Below are positions 53,692-62,486 of a DNA stretch of 64,000 nucleotides, one piece after another (position 1 is the stretch's first letter; every line of letters begins with the position of its first letter). The translations under genes and the position numbers were made by a program. Source of the DNA: Paraoerskovia sediminicola (GTDB lineage: Bacteria > Actinomycetota > Actinomycetes > Actinomycetales > Cellulomonadaceae); the NCBI RefSeq assembly GCF_030296575.1, contig NZ_AP027729.1:1178001-1242000 (forward strand), read 5' to 3'. Under the pieces are notes generated by a model. The model was not told the origin of the DNA and ran no database searches. It saw only the letters and a list, made by a program, of their open reading frames with translations.

Positions 53692-53865
53692 TCGAATTCC
53701 CGGGACCCCGCGGCGCCCCTCTCCACGCGCCGTGTCGGACGTCCCCCGAGGTCCTACGCTCGGGGGAGAGGCACGGAAGACGCGCCGGACGTCGTCCGGC
53801 ACCTCGCAGCCTCACCTGCGGGCCGCCGGCGACGGCGGCGCCGTCCAGCGACGAGAGGAAGCTCA

Positions 53866-54795
53866 GTGAAGACCTTCACCCTGCCCGGCACCGAGATCAC
53901 CGCACCCAACGTGGTGCTGGGGCTCATGCGGATCGCGGAGAAGTCGGACGACGAGGTGCGCGAGCTCCTCACCACCGCCCGCGACGCGGGCATCGACTTC
54001 ATCGACCACGCCGACATCTACGGCGGCTCGATGCACGCCTGCGAACGCCGGTGGGCCGAGGCCACGCGGCTGAGCCCGGCCGAGCGCGCGCGGTGGACCA
54101 TCCAGACGAAGTGCGGGATCGTCCCGCCCGACGGGTTCGACTTCTCGTACGACCACATCGTCGAATCCGTCGAGGGGTCGCTCGAGGCGCTGAACACCGA
54201 GTACATCGACATCCTGCTGCTGCACCGCCCGGACGCGCTCGTCGAGCCCGAGGAGGTCGCGCGGGCGTTCGACGCGCTCGAGTCATCGGGCAAGGTGCGC
54301 TCGTTCGGCGTCTCGAACCACACGCCGGGGCAGATCGAGCTGCTGAAGCGCTACGTGGAGCAGCCGCTCGTCGCGAACCAGCTGCAGCTGTCGGTCACGC
54401 ACTCGCCGATCGTCGCGCAGGGCGTCGCGATGAACATGGCCGGCGAGGACCAGTCGATCGACCGAGGGCTCGGGATCCTCGACTACTGCCGCCTCAACGA
54501 CATCACGATCCAGGCGTGGTCCCCGTTCCAGGCGGGGTTCTTCGACGGCGTGTTCCTCGGGTCCGACAAGCACCCCGAGCTCAACGCCGTCGTGGACCGG
54601 CTCGCCGCGAAGTACGACGTGCCGGCGATCGCGATCGCGACGGCGTGGATCACGCGGCACCCTGCGCAGATGCAGGTCGTCCTCGGCACGACGACGCCGT
54701 CACGGGTTGCGGCGGCCGCGAAGGGCTCGGAGATCCCGCTGACCCGCGCGGAGTGGTACGAGCTGTTCCGGGCCGGCGGGCACATCGTCCCCTGA
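53866..54795 (+). CDS. Aldo/keto reductase (YdhF-like)
   Basis: The 309-residue enzyme is an NADPH-dependent aldo/keto reductase. The catalytic tetrad region is visible as GIDFIDHADIYGGSMHACERRWAEA (Asp/Tyr), IQTKCGI (Lys) and LLLHRPD (His). The GTG start is preceded by gagaggaagc. It is divergent from the GH43 gene; the two share a 258-bp spacer with a strong palindrome. Substrate unknown. Confidence 0.9.
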   Translation: MKTFTLPGTEITAPNVVLGLMRIAEKSDDEVRELLTTARDAGIDFIDHADIYGGSMHACERRWAEATRLSPAERARWTIQTKCGIVPPDGFDFSYDHIVESVEGSLEALNTEYIDILLLHRPDALVEPEEVARAFDALESSGKVRSFGVSNHTPGQIELLKRYVEQPLVANQLQLSVTHSPIVAQGVAMNMAGEDQSIDRGLGILDYCRLNDITIQAWSPFQAGFFDGVFLGSDKHPELNAVVDRLAAKYDVPAIAIATAWITRHPAQMQVVLGTTTPSRVAAAAKGSEIPLTRAEWYELFRAGGHIVP

Positions 54796-54857
54796 CGGCA
54801 CGGCGCCTGGCCCGCGCGTGCGCCCACGAGGGGCGACGCGCGGGCCGACGGGCAGAG

Positions 54858-55823
54858 TCACAGACCTCGCGCCCACCGGACGAGCCGCACCAGGTACGAC
54901 CCGCCCGCACAGTAGTTCTCCCGGTCGTCGACGTCGTGCGCCGAGACCACGGCGACGACGTACGGTCCGGCCTCCCACCACGCGAACATCGGTCCGCCGG
55001 AGTTCCCCGGGTTGATGTCGGCGTTCGTGTCCATCGCGCGCGCGGGACCGAAGTCCCAGGCGTGCTCGTCGAGCCACTTGCTGCGCTGCCACACGGGCCA
55101 GCTCGCCCCGCCGACGTCGCCGGGGTACCCGAGGTTGTACCAGTAGGGGTCGCGGTCCCAGCCGCTCGAGTAACGGCGCGTGCCGAGCCAGCCGAAGCGT
55201 TCGCCGATGGGATCGGCCGTCTCCAGCACGGCGTAGTCCTCGTCCAGCTCGGTCCAGCCGACGCTGCCCGTGACCTGCGTGTACGCGAAGACGCGGCGGA
55301 TCCGGGAGATCGCGGAGAACGACGGCCCGGCACGGTGCACCTCGACGGTGCCGCTGACCCCTCCGGGCACCGACCAGTTGACGACGTGGCTGGCCGTCAG
55401 GACGTGACGCGGGCCCACGATGACGCCGGAGCCGGTCCCGGCGGTCGTGACGACCTTGCAGATGCAGCCCCACGGGTAGGACGTGTCGTTGTACGTACGT
55501 CGCTCGTCGGTCCCGAGCACGACCGCCGGCTCGAGCTCCTTGCCCCGGTACCGGATCCTCGAGCGGTAGCCCTCCTGACGCAGTGCGGGGACCGGCTTGC
55601 TCCGCACCGCCGTCCAGGCGGGGGCGAACGCCTCGATCGGTTCGGCCGCCACCCGGGCCAGCTCGTCGCCCGAGACGGAGACGACGTCGAACCGCTCGAG
55701 GTCGGCGAAGCTGTCGAACTGCCTCAGCTTCTCAGGGATGTCGCCCTTGCCGTCCCGGTCGATCTTCTCGCAGCGGACCTCCGCCATCGGACGGTCCGGG
55801 TCACATGCTTCACGCGGTGACAT
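54858..55823 (-). CDS. Trypsin-like serine protease (V8/glutamyl-endopeptidase type)
   Basis: The 321-residue protein has a chymotrypsin-fold catalytic triad: His in VLTASHVVNW, Asp in ELDEDYAVLE, Ser in NPGNSGGPMF. The N-terminal about 90 residues have no clear domain. Most relatives are secreted, but neither this start nor the longer one at 55922 gives an obvious signal peptide, which is odd. Start 55823 follows ggaggga. A second possible start is MAEVRC at 55787. Confidence 0.82.
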   Translation of the reverse strand: MSPREACDPDRPMAEVRCEKIDRDGKGDIPEKLRQFDSFADLERFDVVSVSGDELARVAAEPIEAFAPAWTAVRSKPVPALRQEGYRSRIRYRGKELEPAVVLGTDERRTYNDTSYPWGCICKVVTTAGTGSGVIVGPRHVLTASHVVNWSVPGGVSGTVEVHRAGPSFSAISRIRRVFAYTQVTGSVGWTELDEDYAVLETADPIGERFGWLGTRRYSSGWDRDPYWYNLGYPGDVGGASWPVWQRSKWLDEHAWDFGPARAMDTNADINPGNSGGPMFAWWEAGPYVVAVVSAHDVDDRENYCAGGSYLVRLVRWARGL

Positions 55824-55931
55824 GGTCGTGTCCCTCCACCGGTGACCGGCCGCGCATCGGTCGGTCCGTACGTGGAGAGAGGGGCCGGCCGGACGCGTGA
55901 TGCCGAGCACGGTGGAACTCACCCGGGGCGG

Positions 55932-56525
55932 CTACCCGAGCGCGCGCACCATCTCGACCTCGTCGCCGGTGCTGCCCGCCACCCGGTGACCCGTCTCGAC
56001 GAAGCCGCACCGTCGGTAGGCCGCCGCGGCGCGGACGTTGTGCTCGTTGACGAACAGCCGGACCTGGTCGTGCCCGCGCTCGCGGGCCCGGGCGACGGCC
56101 GCCTCGACGAGGCGATCGATCAGGCCGCGCCCCCGCGCGTCGGGTCGCACGTACACCCCGACGAGCTGGACGCCTGTGACCGTGACGGGAGCACCGAAGA
56201 AGTCCGTGTCGCCCGCGGTCTCCGCGAGGAGGGTGACGCTCCCGAGCCACGCTCCGCCGTCCGGCAGGTCGTCCGGGCCGTCGCCGGACCCGAGCCGGGC
56301 GACGGCCACGAGCTGGTGGAACCTCGAGTCCTCGCCCGCCTCGACCGACGATCCCGCGGCCCGTTCCTGCCAGAACTCGTCCGGACGCCGCGCAGCGTCC
56401 TCGTGGGTGTCGAGGAACGCGAGGTGCGCGACCTCGTCGGTCAGGGCGAGCAGCCGCAGGTCGCGCACCCGGCGCCACTCGTGCGCGTGGATCGGCCGGA
56501 CGACGGGGCGGTGGTCTTCGCTCAT
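55932..56525 (-). CDS. GNAT family N-acetyltransferase
   Basis: The 197-residue GNAT enzyme has the acyl-CoA loop VYVRPDARGRGLIDRLVEAAV and the terminal LFVNEHNVRAAAAYRRCGFVETGH. Substrate unknown. It stands next to a deazaflavin-type oxidoreductase on the opposite strand. Confidence 0.85.
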   Translation of the reverse strand: MSEDHRPVVRPIHAHEWRRVRDLRLLALTDEVAHLAFLDTHEDAARRPDEFWQERAAGSSVEAGEDSRFHQLVAVARLGSGDGPDDLPDGGAWLGSVTLLAETAGDTDFFGAPVTVTGVQLVGVYVRPDARGRGLIDRLVEAAVARARERGHDQVRLFVNEHNVRAAAAYRRCGFVETGHRVAGSTGDEVEMVRALG

Positions 56526-56648
56526 CGGTCGACCGTAGCGGTCGGACGGCGCGGCTCGACACGGAATACCGGGGCAGGTGAGGCGTTCCACCAGTGGAGA
56601 ACCGCGTGGCCCGCCCGGCTTGCCCGCCCCACCCCGAGGAGCAGCACC

Positions 56649-57068
56649 ATGTCCGACTGGAACCAGAAGATCATCGACGAGTTCCGCAGCAACGGCGGGA
56701 CGGTGGAGACCGCCGGCTTCGGCCGAGGCCTCATCCTCGTCCACCACGTCGGCGCGAAATCCGGCACCGAGCGCATCACCCCGCTCGCCGCGATCCCGCA
56801 GGACGACGGGACCTGGCTCATCGCGGCCTCAAAGGCCGGCGCCGACACCAACCCGGACTGGTTCCACAACCTCGTCGCGCACCCCGACATCACGATCGAG
56901 ACCCCCGACGCCGAGGGGATCAGCACCGTCGAGGTCCGCGCGACCGTCCTGCCGGACGACGAGCGCGACGCCGGGTGGGCGCAGTTCACGGCGATGTCCG
57001 ACGGCTTCAAGGGCTACGAGGCCAAGACGTCGCGGGTCATCCCGGTGGTGCGGCTCAGCCGCCGCTGA
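56649..57068 (+). CDS. F420-type (DDN-like) nitroreductase-family protein
   Basis: The 139-residue protein belongs to the deazaflavin-dependent nitroreductase family. Landmarks are MSDWNQKIIDEFRSNGG, LILVHHVGAKSGTERITPL, WLIAASKAGADTNPDWFHNL and the C-terminal IPVVRLSRR. Relatives use F420H2 to reduce quinones and xenobiotics. A gaggagcagc ribosome site precedes the ATG. Confidence 0.9.
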   Translation: MSDWNQKIIDEFRSNGGTVETAGFGRGLILVHHVGAKSGTERITPLAAIPQDDGTWLIAASKAGADTNPDWFHNLVAHPDITIETPDAEGISTVEVRATVLPDDERDAGWAQFTAMSDGFKGYEAKTSRVIPVVRLSRR

Positions 57069-57097
57069 GGCACGCGGACGGCGCGCGTCGAGGCACC

Positions 57098-57535
57098 ATG
57101 GGTGCCATGACCTCCCCCGCCCGTTCCGGCCTACCGGTGAGCGGTGCGCTGACGATCCCGCGCGCCGAGCTCCGCTGGCGGTTCTCGCGTGCCTCCGGCC
57201 CGGGCGGTCAGGGCGTGAACACCACGGACTCGCGGGTCGAGCTGTCGTGGGACGTCGCGCGGTCGGCGGTGCTGACCGCGACCCAGCGCGAACGGATCAC
57301 GGAGCGCCTCGGCGCCCGCCTCGTGGACGGGGTCCTCACCGTGACCGCCGCCGAACACCGCGAGCAGCTGCGCAACCGCGCCGCCGCCACGCAGCGGCTG
57401 ACGGACCTCGTGTCCGCCGCCGTGGCAGCCCCACCGAAGAAGCGGCGTCCGACCCGTCCCACCCGCGGGTCGCAGGAGCGGCGCCTCAAGGCCAAGAAGC
57501 AGCGCTCCGAGACGAAGCGGCTGCGGCGGGGCTGA
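57098..57535 (+). CDS. arfB: Peptidyl-tRNA hydrolase ArfB (YaeJ)
   Basis: The 145-residue protein has the release-factor GGQ motif in RASGPGGQGVNTTDSRVEL and a basic C-terminal tail (KKRRPTRPT, RRLKAKKQRSETKRLRRG) that enters the empty mRNA channel. ArfB rescues ribosomes stalled on messages without stop codons. ATG 57098 follows gagg at short distance; ATG 57107 is an alternative start that would remove three residues. Confidence 0.92.
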   Translation: MGAMTSPARSGLPVSGALTIPRAELRWRFSRASGPGGQGVNTTDSRVELSWDVARSAVLTATQRERITERLGARLVDGVLTVTAAEHREQLRNRAAATQRLTDLVSAAVAAPPKKRRPTRPTRGSQERRLKAKKQRSETKRLRRG

Positions 57536-57539
57536 GCGG

Positions 57540-58592
57540 TCAGCCCTCCGGTCGCATCGGTGCGCTGGCGAGACCCCTGCGCCCCGCGAGGCCCTCGAGC
57601 ATCGCGCGCAGCACCGACGGCGCGTCGTGGACGGGCGACCACCCCAGGTCCGCGCGCGCCCGCGAGGAGTCCATCACCGGCGCACCCATGCCCATGTCGA
57701 GCCACCCGGGATCGGTCGGCACGAGCCGCGCCTGGTACGCGAGGGCCAGCACGCCGCGCACCAGCCCCACAGGGAGCTCGAGCAACCTGCCGTGGTCCAC
57801 GATCCGGGCGAGGTCGTCGCCAGACAGCACCGGGTCCGCGGCGACGTTGAAGGCTCCGTGCGCCCGCTCCCGGTGGGTCACCGCGGCGACGTACGCGCGC
57901 GCGACGTCGTCGGCGTGCGTCACCTGCAGCCGCAGACCTCGAGGCGCCGGCAGCGCGGGCAGCACCCCGGGCGCGAGGAGCCGGCGCGGCACGAGCGACC
58001 CGAGGAAGTACCGCCCGATCTCCGCGCCCGCGTCGGCCTGGAAGATCAGCGACGGCCGCAGCCTGGTCACGACGACCTCGGGGTGGGCGGCGACGAACGC
58101 GTCGAGCACCCGCTCCTGCGCGGCCTTGTCCACGCTGTAGTGGGAGGTCGGCACCCCGCCGGTCGGCCACGACTCGTCGCGCGGGACGTCGTCCGACACC
58201 GGGGTGTAGGCGCCCACCGACGACGCGACGACGAGGTGCGCCACGCCCGCGCGCGCCACGGCCAGCGCGACCCTGCGCGTCCCGTCGACGTTGGCGCGGC
58301 GCAGCAAGCCGCGGTCCCGGTTGGGCTGGATCAGCCAGGCGAGGTGGACGACGGCGTCGACCCCGGCGAGGGTCGCGGCCAGCCGGTCCACGAGCGCGTC
58401 CTCCTCGGTGGCGGACGACGTCTCCTCCCCCACGTCGAACGTCGCCCAGTCGGCGCCCGCGAACGGCTCCGCGGTGGGATCGGGCAGGCGTCGGGCGAGG
58501 CCCAGCACGGAGTCGACGGCGCTGTCCGCCGCGAGCGCCCGCAGCACCGCGCTGCCGGCGTTCCCGGTCGCGCCCAGGACGGCGACCCTCAC
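57540..58592 (-). CDS. NAD-dependent epimerase/dehydratase-family protein (extended SDR)
   Basis: The 350-residue protein is an extended short-chain dehydrogenase: VAVLGATGNAGSAVLRAL nucleotide-binding motif, VDAVVHLAWL, the catalytic ASSVGAY and SHYSVDKAAQE (YxxxK). It acts on sugar nucleotides or related substrates. The GTG start overlaps the stop of the zinc dehydrogenase (GTGA, 58589-58592), so the two form an operon. Confidence 0.88.
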   Translation of the reverse strand: MRVAVLGATGNAGSAVLRALAADSAVDSVLGLARRLPDPTAEPFAGADWATFDVGEETSSATEEDALVDRLAATLAGVDAVVHLAWLIQPNRDRGLLRRANVDGTRRVALAVARAGVAHLVVASSVGAYTPVSDDVPRDESWPTGGVPTSHYSVDKAAQERVLDAFVAAHPEVVVTRLRPSLIFQADAGAEIGRYFLGSLVPRRLLAPGVLPALPAPRGLRLQVTHADDVARAYVAAVTHRERAHGAFNVAADPVLSGDDLARIVDHGRLLELPVGLVRGVLALAYQARLVPTDPGWLDMGMGAPVMDSSRARADLGWSPVHDAPSVLRAMLEGLAGRRGLASAPMRPEG

Positions 58593-59823
58593 GCGGCGCC
58601 CTCCGTGCCCGCGGAGGGCGACGCGGCAGGCCTCGCCGCCGGGTCGAGCACCACCTTGATGCACCCGTCGGTCTTCTTCTGGAACATGGCGTACGCCTCG
58701 GGCGCCGACTCGAGCGGCAACCGGTGCGTGCGCAGGTCGAGCACGCCCAGCGGGTCGGCGGAGTCCGAGACCAGCGGCAGCACGTCGTCGATCCAGCGGC
58801 GCACGTTCGCCTGACCCATGCGGAGGGTGAGCTGCTTGTCGAACATGTCCATCATCGGCAGGGGGTCGGCGGCACCGCCGTAGACCCCCGAGAGGAGACG
58901 GTCCCGCCACGGCGCACGCTGCTGATGGCCGCGCGCAGCGCCCCGAGCCGGTCGATGCCGGCCTTCTCGATCATCGGGCGTGCCACGGCGTCCGGCAGGA
59001 ACGTCGCTCCGCGCTGCATCGCCTGCGCGACGGGCGTGCCGTGCGCCTCCATGCCGACGGCGTCGATCACGGAGTCCGCCCCTCGCCCGTCCGTGACGTC
59101 GCGCACCGCGGCAGCGAGGTCGTCCGTCTCGCGCAGGTCGAGGGTCTCGACGCCGTGGCGGCGCGCCATGAGGATCCGCTCCGTCACACGGTCGACGCCG
59201 ATCACCCGGCCGGCACCACGATGGCGGGCGATGCGCGCCGCCATCTGACCGATCGGGCCGAGCCCCAGGACCACCACGGTGCCGCCCGCCGGGACGTCCG
59301 CGTACTCGACGGCCTGCCACGCCGTCGGGACCACGTCCGAGAGGTACAGGTAACGCTCGTCCGGCTCGCCGTCGTCCGGCACCACGACGGGCCCGTAGTG
59401 CGCCTGCGGGACCCGCAGGTACTCGGCCTGCCCGCCCGGCACCTGGCCGTAGAGCTTGGTGTACCCGAACAGCGCCGCCCCCTTCGACTGCGACGTGACC
59501 TGCGTCGTCTCGCACTGGCTCTGGAGGCCGCGCGAGCACATCCAGCAACGCCCGCACGAGATGTTGAACGGGACGACGACGCGGTCCCCGACCTTCAGGT
59601 TCGTCGCCTCCGCACCGACCTCCTCGACGACACCCATCGGCTCATGGCCGAGCACGTCGCCCGGGTCGATGAAAGCGCCGAGCACCCCGTACAGGTGCAG
59701 GTCGGAGCCGCAGACCGCGGTCGACGTGATCCGCACGATCGCGTCGGTCGGCTCGACGAGCTGCGGGTCGGGCACGTCCTCGACGCGCAGGCTCTCGCGT
59801 CCCTGCCAGGTCACTGCACGCAT
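58589..59823 (-). CDS. Zinc-dependent alcohol dehydrogenase family enzyme (apparent -1 frameshift)
   Basis: This is a medium-chain zinc dehydrogenase. Catalytic zinc ligands include C38 (AVCGSDLH) and H60-E61 (GHEPMG); the structural zinc has C90, C93, C96 and C104. The NAD fold is VVVLGLGPIGQMAARIA. As written the first frame stops near 58852, just after GGTVSS; the rest (VYGGAADPLPMMDMFDKQLTLRMG and beyond) lies in another frame. One base added at the C5 run 58885-58889 (or at the nearby GTCTCC) restores 411 residues, the family norm. Members act on formaldehyde-glutathione/mycothiol adducts, diols or secondary alcohols. Confidence 0.85.
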
Positions 59824-59982
59824 GGTCTCTCCTCGGGTCCGACGGTGACGGACCATCACGATGGTCCGGCGGGACGGAACTCGCAGTCCCGCCGCGTAGC
59901 GCTGCGAGCACCGCCGGGAGATGTGAAGATCCATCGTTCGACGCACCGCACGCGGTGCCCGCCCGACGCTCGAGGACGGCCC

Positions 59983-61080
59983 GTGACCGACCAGCCCCGC
60001 ACCACCGCACCGGTGGACACCGCCCCGTCCGCCGTGCCCTGGGTCGGTCTGGACAGCACCCGGCCCCCGAAGAGCACAGCGGCTCTCCTGACGCCGACCG
60101 TCGACCCCGACGACGTCCCGGCAGCCCTCCGGCTCGCCGAGCGCCTCGGACGCGCGGCGCCGCTCCCGGGCATTGGCAGGACCGGCGAGCTGTGGAGCAT
60201 CCTCGCGTCGCTCGCCGCCGACGACGTGGGGGTCGCCCGCATCGTCGAGCCGCACCTCGACGCCCTCGCCGTCCTCGCCCAGGCACGGTCGGCCGGGCTC
60301 GCGCCCGACCTGGACCGCGTGGGGGCGGACGACGGCGCGACCTGGGGCGTGTATGCCGCCGAGGGTCCGGGAGTACGCCTGGAGGCCCGCGAGACCGCCG
60401 ACGGCTGGGCACTCGACGGGACCAAGCCGTGGTGCTCGCTCGCCGGCTCGCTGTCCCACGCGCTCGTCACGGCGTGGACGGACGACGGCCGCCGTCTGTT
60501 CGCGGTCGGGCTGCGCGGCTCGGGCGTCGAGGCGGCCGACGGTCCGTGGCACGCGCGCGGGCTCGCCCAGGTCGTGAGCGCGTCCGTGCGGTTCGACGGA
60601 GCGCCCGCGGTCCCCGTGGGGGACGCCGGCTGGTACCTCGAGCGCCCGGGCTTCGCCTGGGGCGGGATCGGGGTGGCGGCGTGCTGGTGGGGCGGGGCGG
60701 CCGGCGTCGCGCGCGCGATGTTCGCCGCTGCGGACCGACCGGGCCGAGAGCCCGACCAGATCGCACTCGCGCACCTCGGCGCCGTGGACACGGCGCTGCA
60801 CGCGGCACGGACGGCGCTCGCGGCGGCGGCCGTCGAGGTCGACGAGCCGACCGGTGATCCGGCGACGACCGCTCGCCGGGTGCGCTCCGTCGTCGCGGCC
60901 GCGGCCGAGGACGTCCTGACCCACGCCGCCCACGCCCTCGGGCCCGGGCCGCTGACCACCGACGAGCGGTTCGCCCGCCGGTGCGCCGACCTCGGCCTCT
61001 ACCTGCGCCAGCACCATGCCGAGCGCGACCTCGCGAGCCACGGCCGTCACCTGCTCGCCGACGGTGCCGCACCGTGGTGA
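59983..61080 (+). CDS. Acyl-CoA dehydrogenase-like protein
   Basis: The 365-residue protein has the acyl-CoA dehydrogenase middle and C-terminal domains (GWALDGTKPWCSLAGSLSHALVTAW; FAWGGIGVAACWWGGAAGVARAM), while the N-terminal helical domain is short. It is the first gene of a three-gene unit whose genes all overlap by 4 bp. In such clusters the enzyme may oxidise an acyl chain on a carrier or CoA rather than act in fatty acid breakdown. GTG 59983 follows gaggacg. Confidence 0.82.
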   Translation: MTDQPRTTAPVDTAPSAVPWVGLDSTRPPKSTAALLTPTVDPDDVPAALRLAERLGRAAPLPGIGRTGELWSILASLAADDVGVARIVEPHLDALAVLAQARSAGLAPDLDRVGADDGATWGVYAAEGPGVRLEARETADGWALDGTKPWCSLAGSLSHALVTAWTDDGRRLFAVGLRGSGVEAADGPWHARGLAQVVSASVRFDGAPAVPVGDAGWYLERPGFAWGGIGVAACWWGGAAGVARAMFAAADRPGREPDQIALAHLGAVDTALHAARTALAAAAVEVDEPTGDPATTARRVRSVVAAAAEDVLTHAAHALGPGPLTTDERFARRCADLGLYLRQHHAERDLASHGRHLLADGAAPW

Positions 61081-62486
61081 GCTTCGACCACCGCGAGGAG
61101 GGGACCCCCGAGGAGTCCTGGCGGCAGGCCGGGATCCTCGACCGCCCGGTCCGGTGGGACCTGCCGGACGACGTCGCGCACCTCGTCGTGCTCGCCGCCC
61201 ACCCCGACGACGAGACCCTCGGCGCGGGCGGGCTGCTCGCCCGGGCGGCCCGCGCGGGACTGGCCACCACGGTCCTCGTGGCGACGGACGGCGAGGGCTC
61301 GCACCCGGCGTCCGGCACCTACGGACCGGCGGAGGTCGCGAGGCTGCGCCGCTACGAGCTGCTCGACGCCACGCACGCGCTCGCCACCGGCGCCACGCTC
61401 CACCTCGCCGGTCTGCCCGACGGCGGGCTGCGCGAGGCCCGGGAACCCCTCGCGCGTGCCGTGCGAGCGGCGATCGCCACCCACCCGGGGCCGACCGTCG
61501 TGTGCGCACCGTGGCGCGGCGACCCGCACCGCGACCACCGCGTGCTGGGCGAGGTCGCGGCAGAGGTCGTCGGGTCGGACGAGCTCCTCGAGTACCCGAT
61601 CTGGGCCTGGCACCGCGCCGACCCGTCCGACCCTGGTGGCAGCGCAGCCGCGCTCCCCTGGGACCGGCTGCGGGGCGTGCGACTCTCGGACGACGAGCTC
61701 GGCGCGAAGCGCGAGGCCCTGCGCGCGCACCGGTCGCAGGTCGACGGCCTCTCGTCCGCGCCCGGCGACGAGCCGGTGCTGCACGCCGGGATGCTCGCGC
61801 ACTTCACGCGGGAGGTCGAGGTGTTCGTCGCCGAGGGCCGCGCCGTCGAGGACGGCGCACCCGGTGCCGCGGCCCCGCCCAGCGCCCGCGCGTCGCTGCC
61901 CGAGGAGTTCTTCGCCGCCTTCTACGCCCGCCACACCGACCCGTGGGGGTTCGAGAGCCGCTGGTACGAGCAGCGCAAACGGGAGATCACGCTCGCCGCG
62001 CTGCCCGAGCAGCGCTACGCCGACGCCCTCGAGGTCGGCTGCTCGACCGGGGTCCTCACCGTGGCCCTCGCCGCGCGCTGCGACCGGGTGCTCGGCATCG
62101 ACATCGCCGACCGGCCGCTCGCGGTCGCCCGCGAACGCCTGCCCGGGCACGTCCGCCTCGAGAAGCGGACCACCCCCGACGACTGGCCGGAGGGTCGGTT
62201 CGACCTCGTCGTCCTCTCCGAGGTGGGCTACTACTGGGGCGGCCCGGACCTCGACCGGGGCGTCGACCGCGCGGTCGGGTCCCTGGCGTCGGACGGCGTC
62301 CTCGTCGCCTGCCACTGGCGGCACCCCGTCGAGGAGTACCCGACCTCGGGGGACGACGTGCACCGCGTCCTGCAGGAGCGGTCAGGCCTGGCGACGCTCG
62401 TGCACCACGAGGAGGAGGACTTCGTCCTCGACGTGCTCGTACCGGCGCCGGCGGCGTCGGTCGCCCGGCGGACGGGGCTGCTGTGA
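61077..62486 (+). CDS. PIG-L deacetylase fused to SAM-dependent methyltransferase
   Basis: The 469-residue protein has an N-terminal PIG-L/LmbE deacetylase domain (about 30-250) with the zinc motif AHPDDE (42-46) and HRDH (151-154). The C-terminal NodS-like SAM-methyltransferase domain (about 275-455) has motif I ALEVGCSTGVLT (318-328) and the leading DPWGFESRWYEQRKRE block. It would remove an N-acetyl group from a sugar and methylate the same or a linked position. Its GTG overlaps the upstream TGA (61077-61080), and its stop overlaps the downstream glycosyltransferase start. Confidence 0.88.
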   Translation: MSFDHREEGTPEESWRQAGILDRPVRWDLPDDVAHLVVLAAHPDDETLGAGGLLARAARAGLATTVLVATDGEGSHPASGTYGPAEVARLRRYELLDATHALATGATLHLAGLPDGGLREAREPLARAVRAAIATHPGPTVVCAPWRGDPHRDHRVLGEVAAEVVGSDELLEYPIWAWHRADPSDPGGSAAALPWDRLRGVRLSDDELGAKREALRAHRSQVDGLSSAPGDEPVLHAGMLAHFTREVEVFVAEGRAVEDGAPGAAAPPSARASLPEEFFAAFYARHTDPWGFESRWYEQRKREITLAALPEQRYADALEVGCSTGVLTVALAARCDRVLGIDIADRPLAVARERLPGHVRLEKRTTPDDWPEGRFDLVVLSEVGYYWGGPDLDRGVDRAVGSLASDGVLVACHWRHPVEEYPTSGDDVHRVLQERSGLATLVHHEEEDFVLDVLVPAPAASVARRTGLL

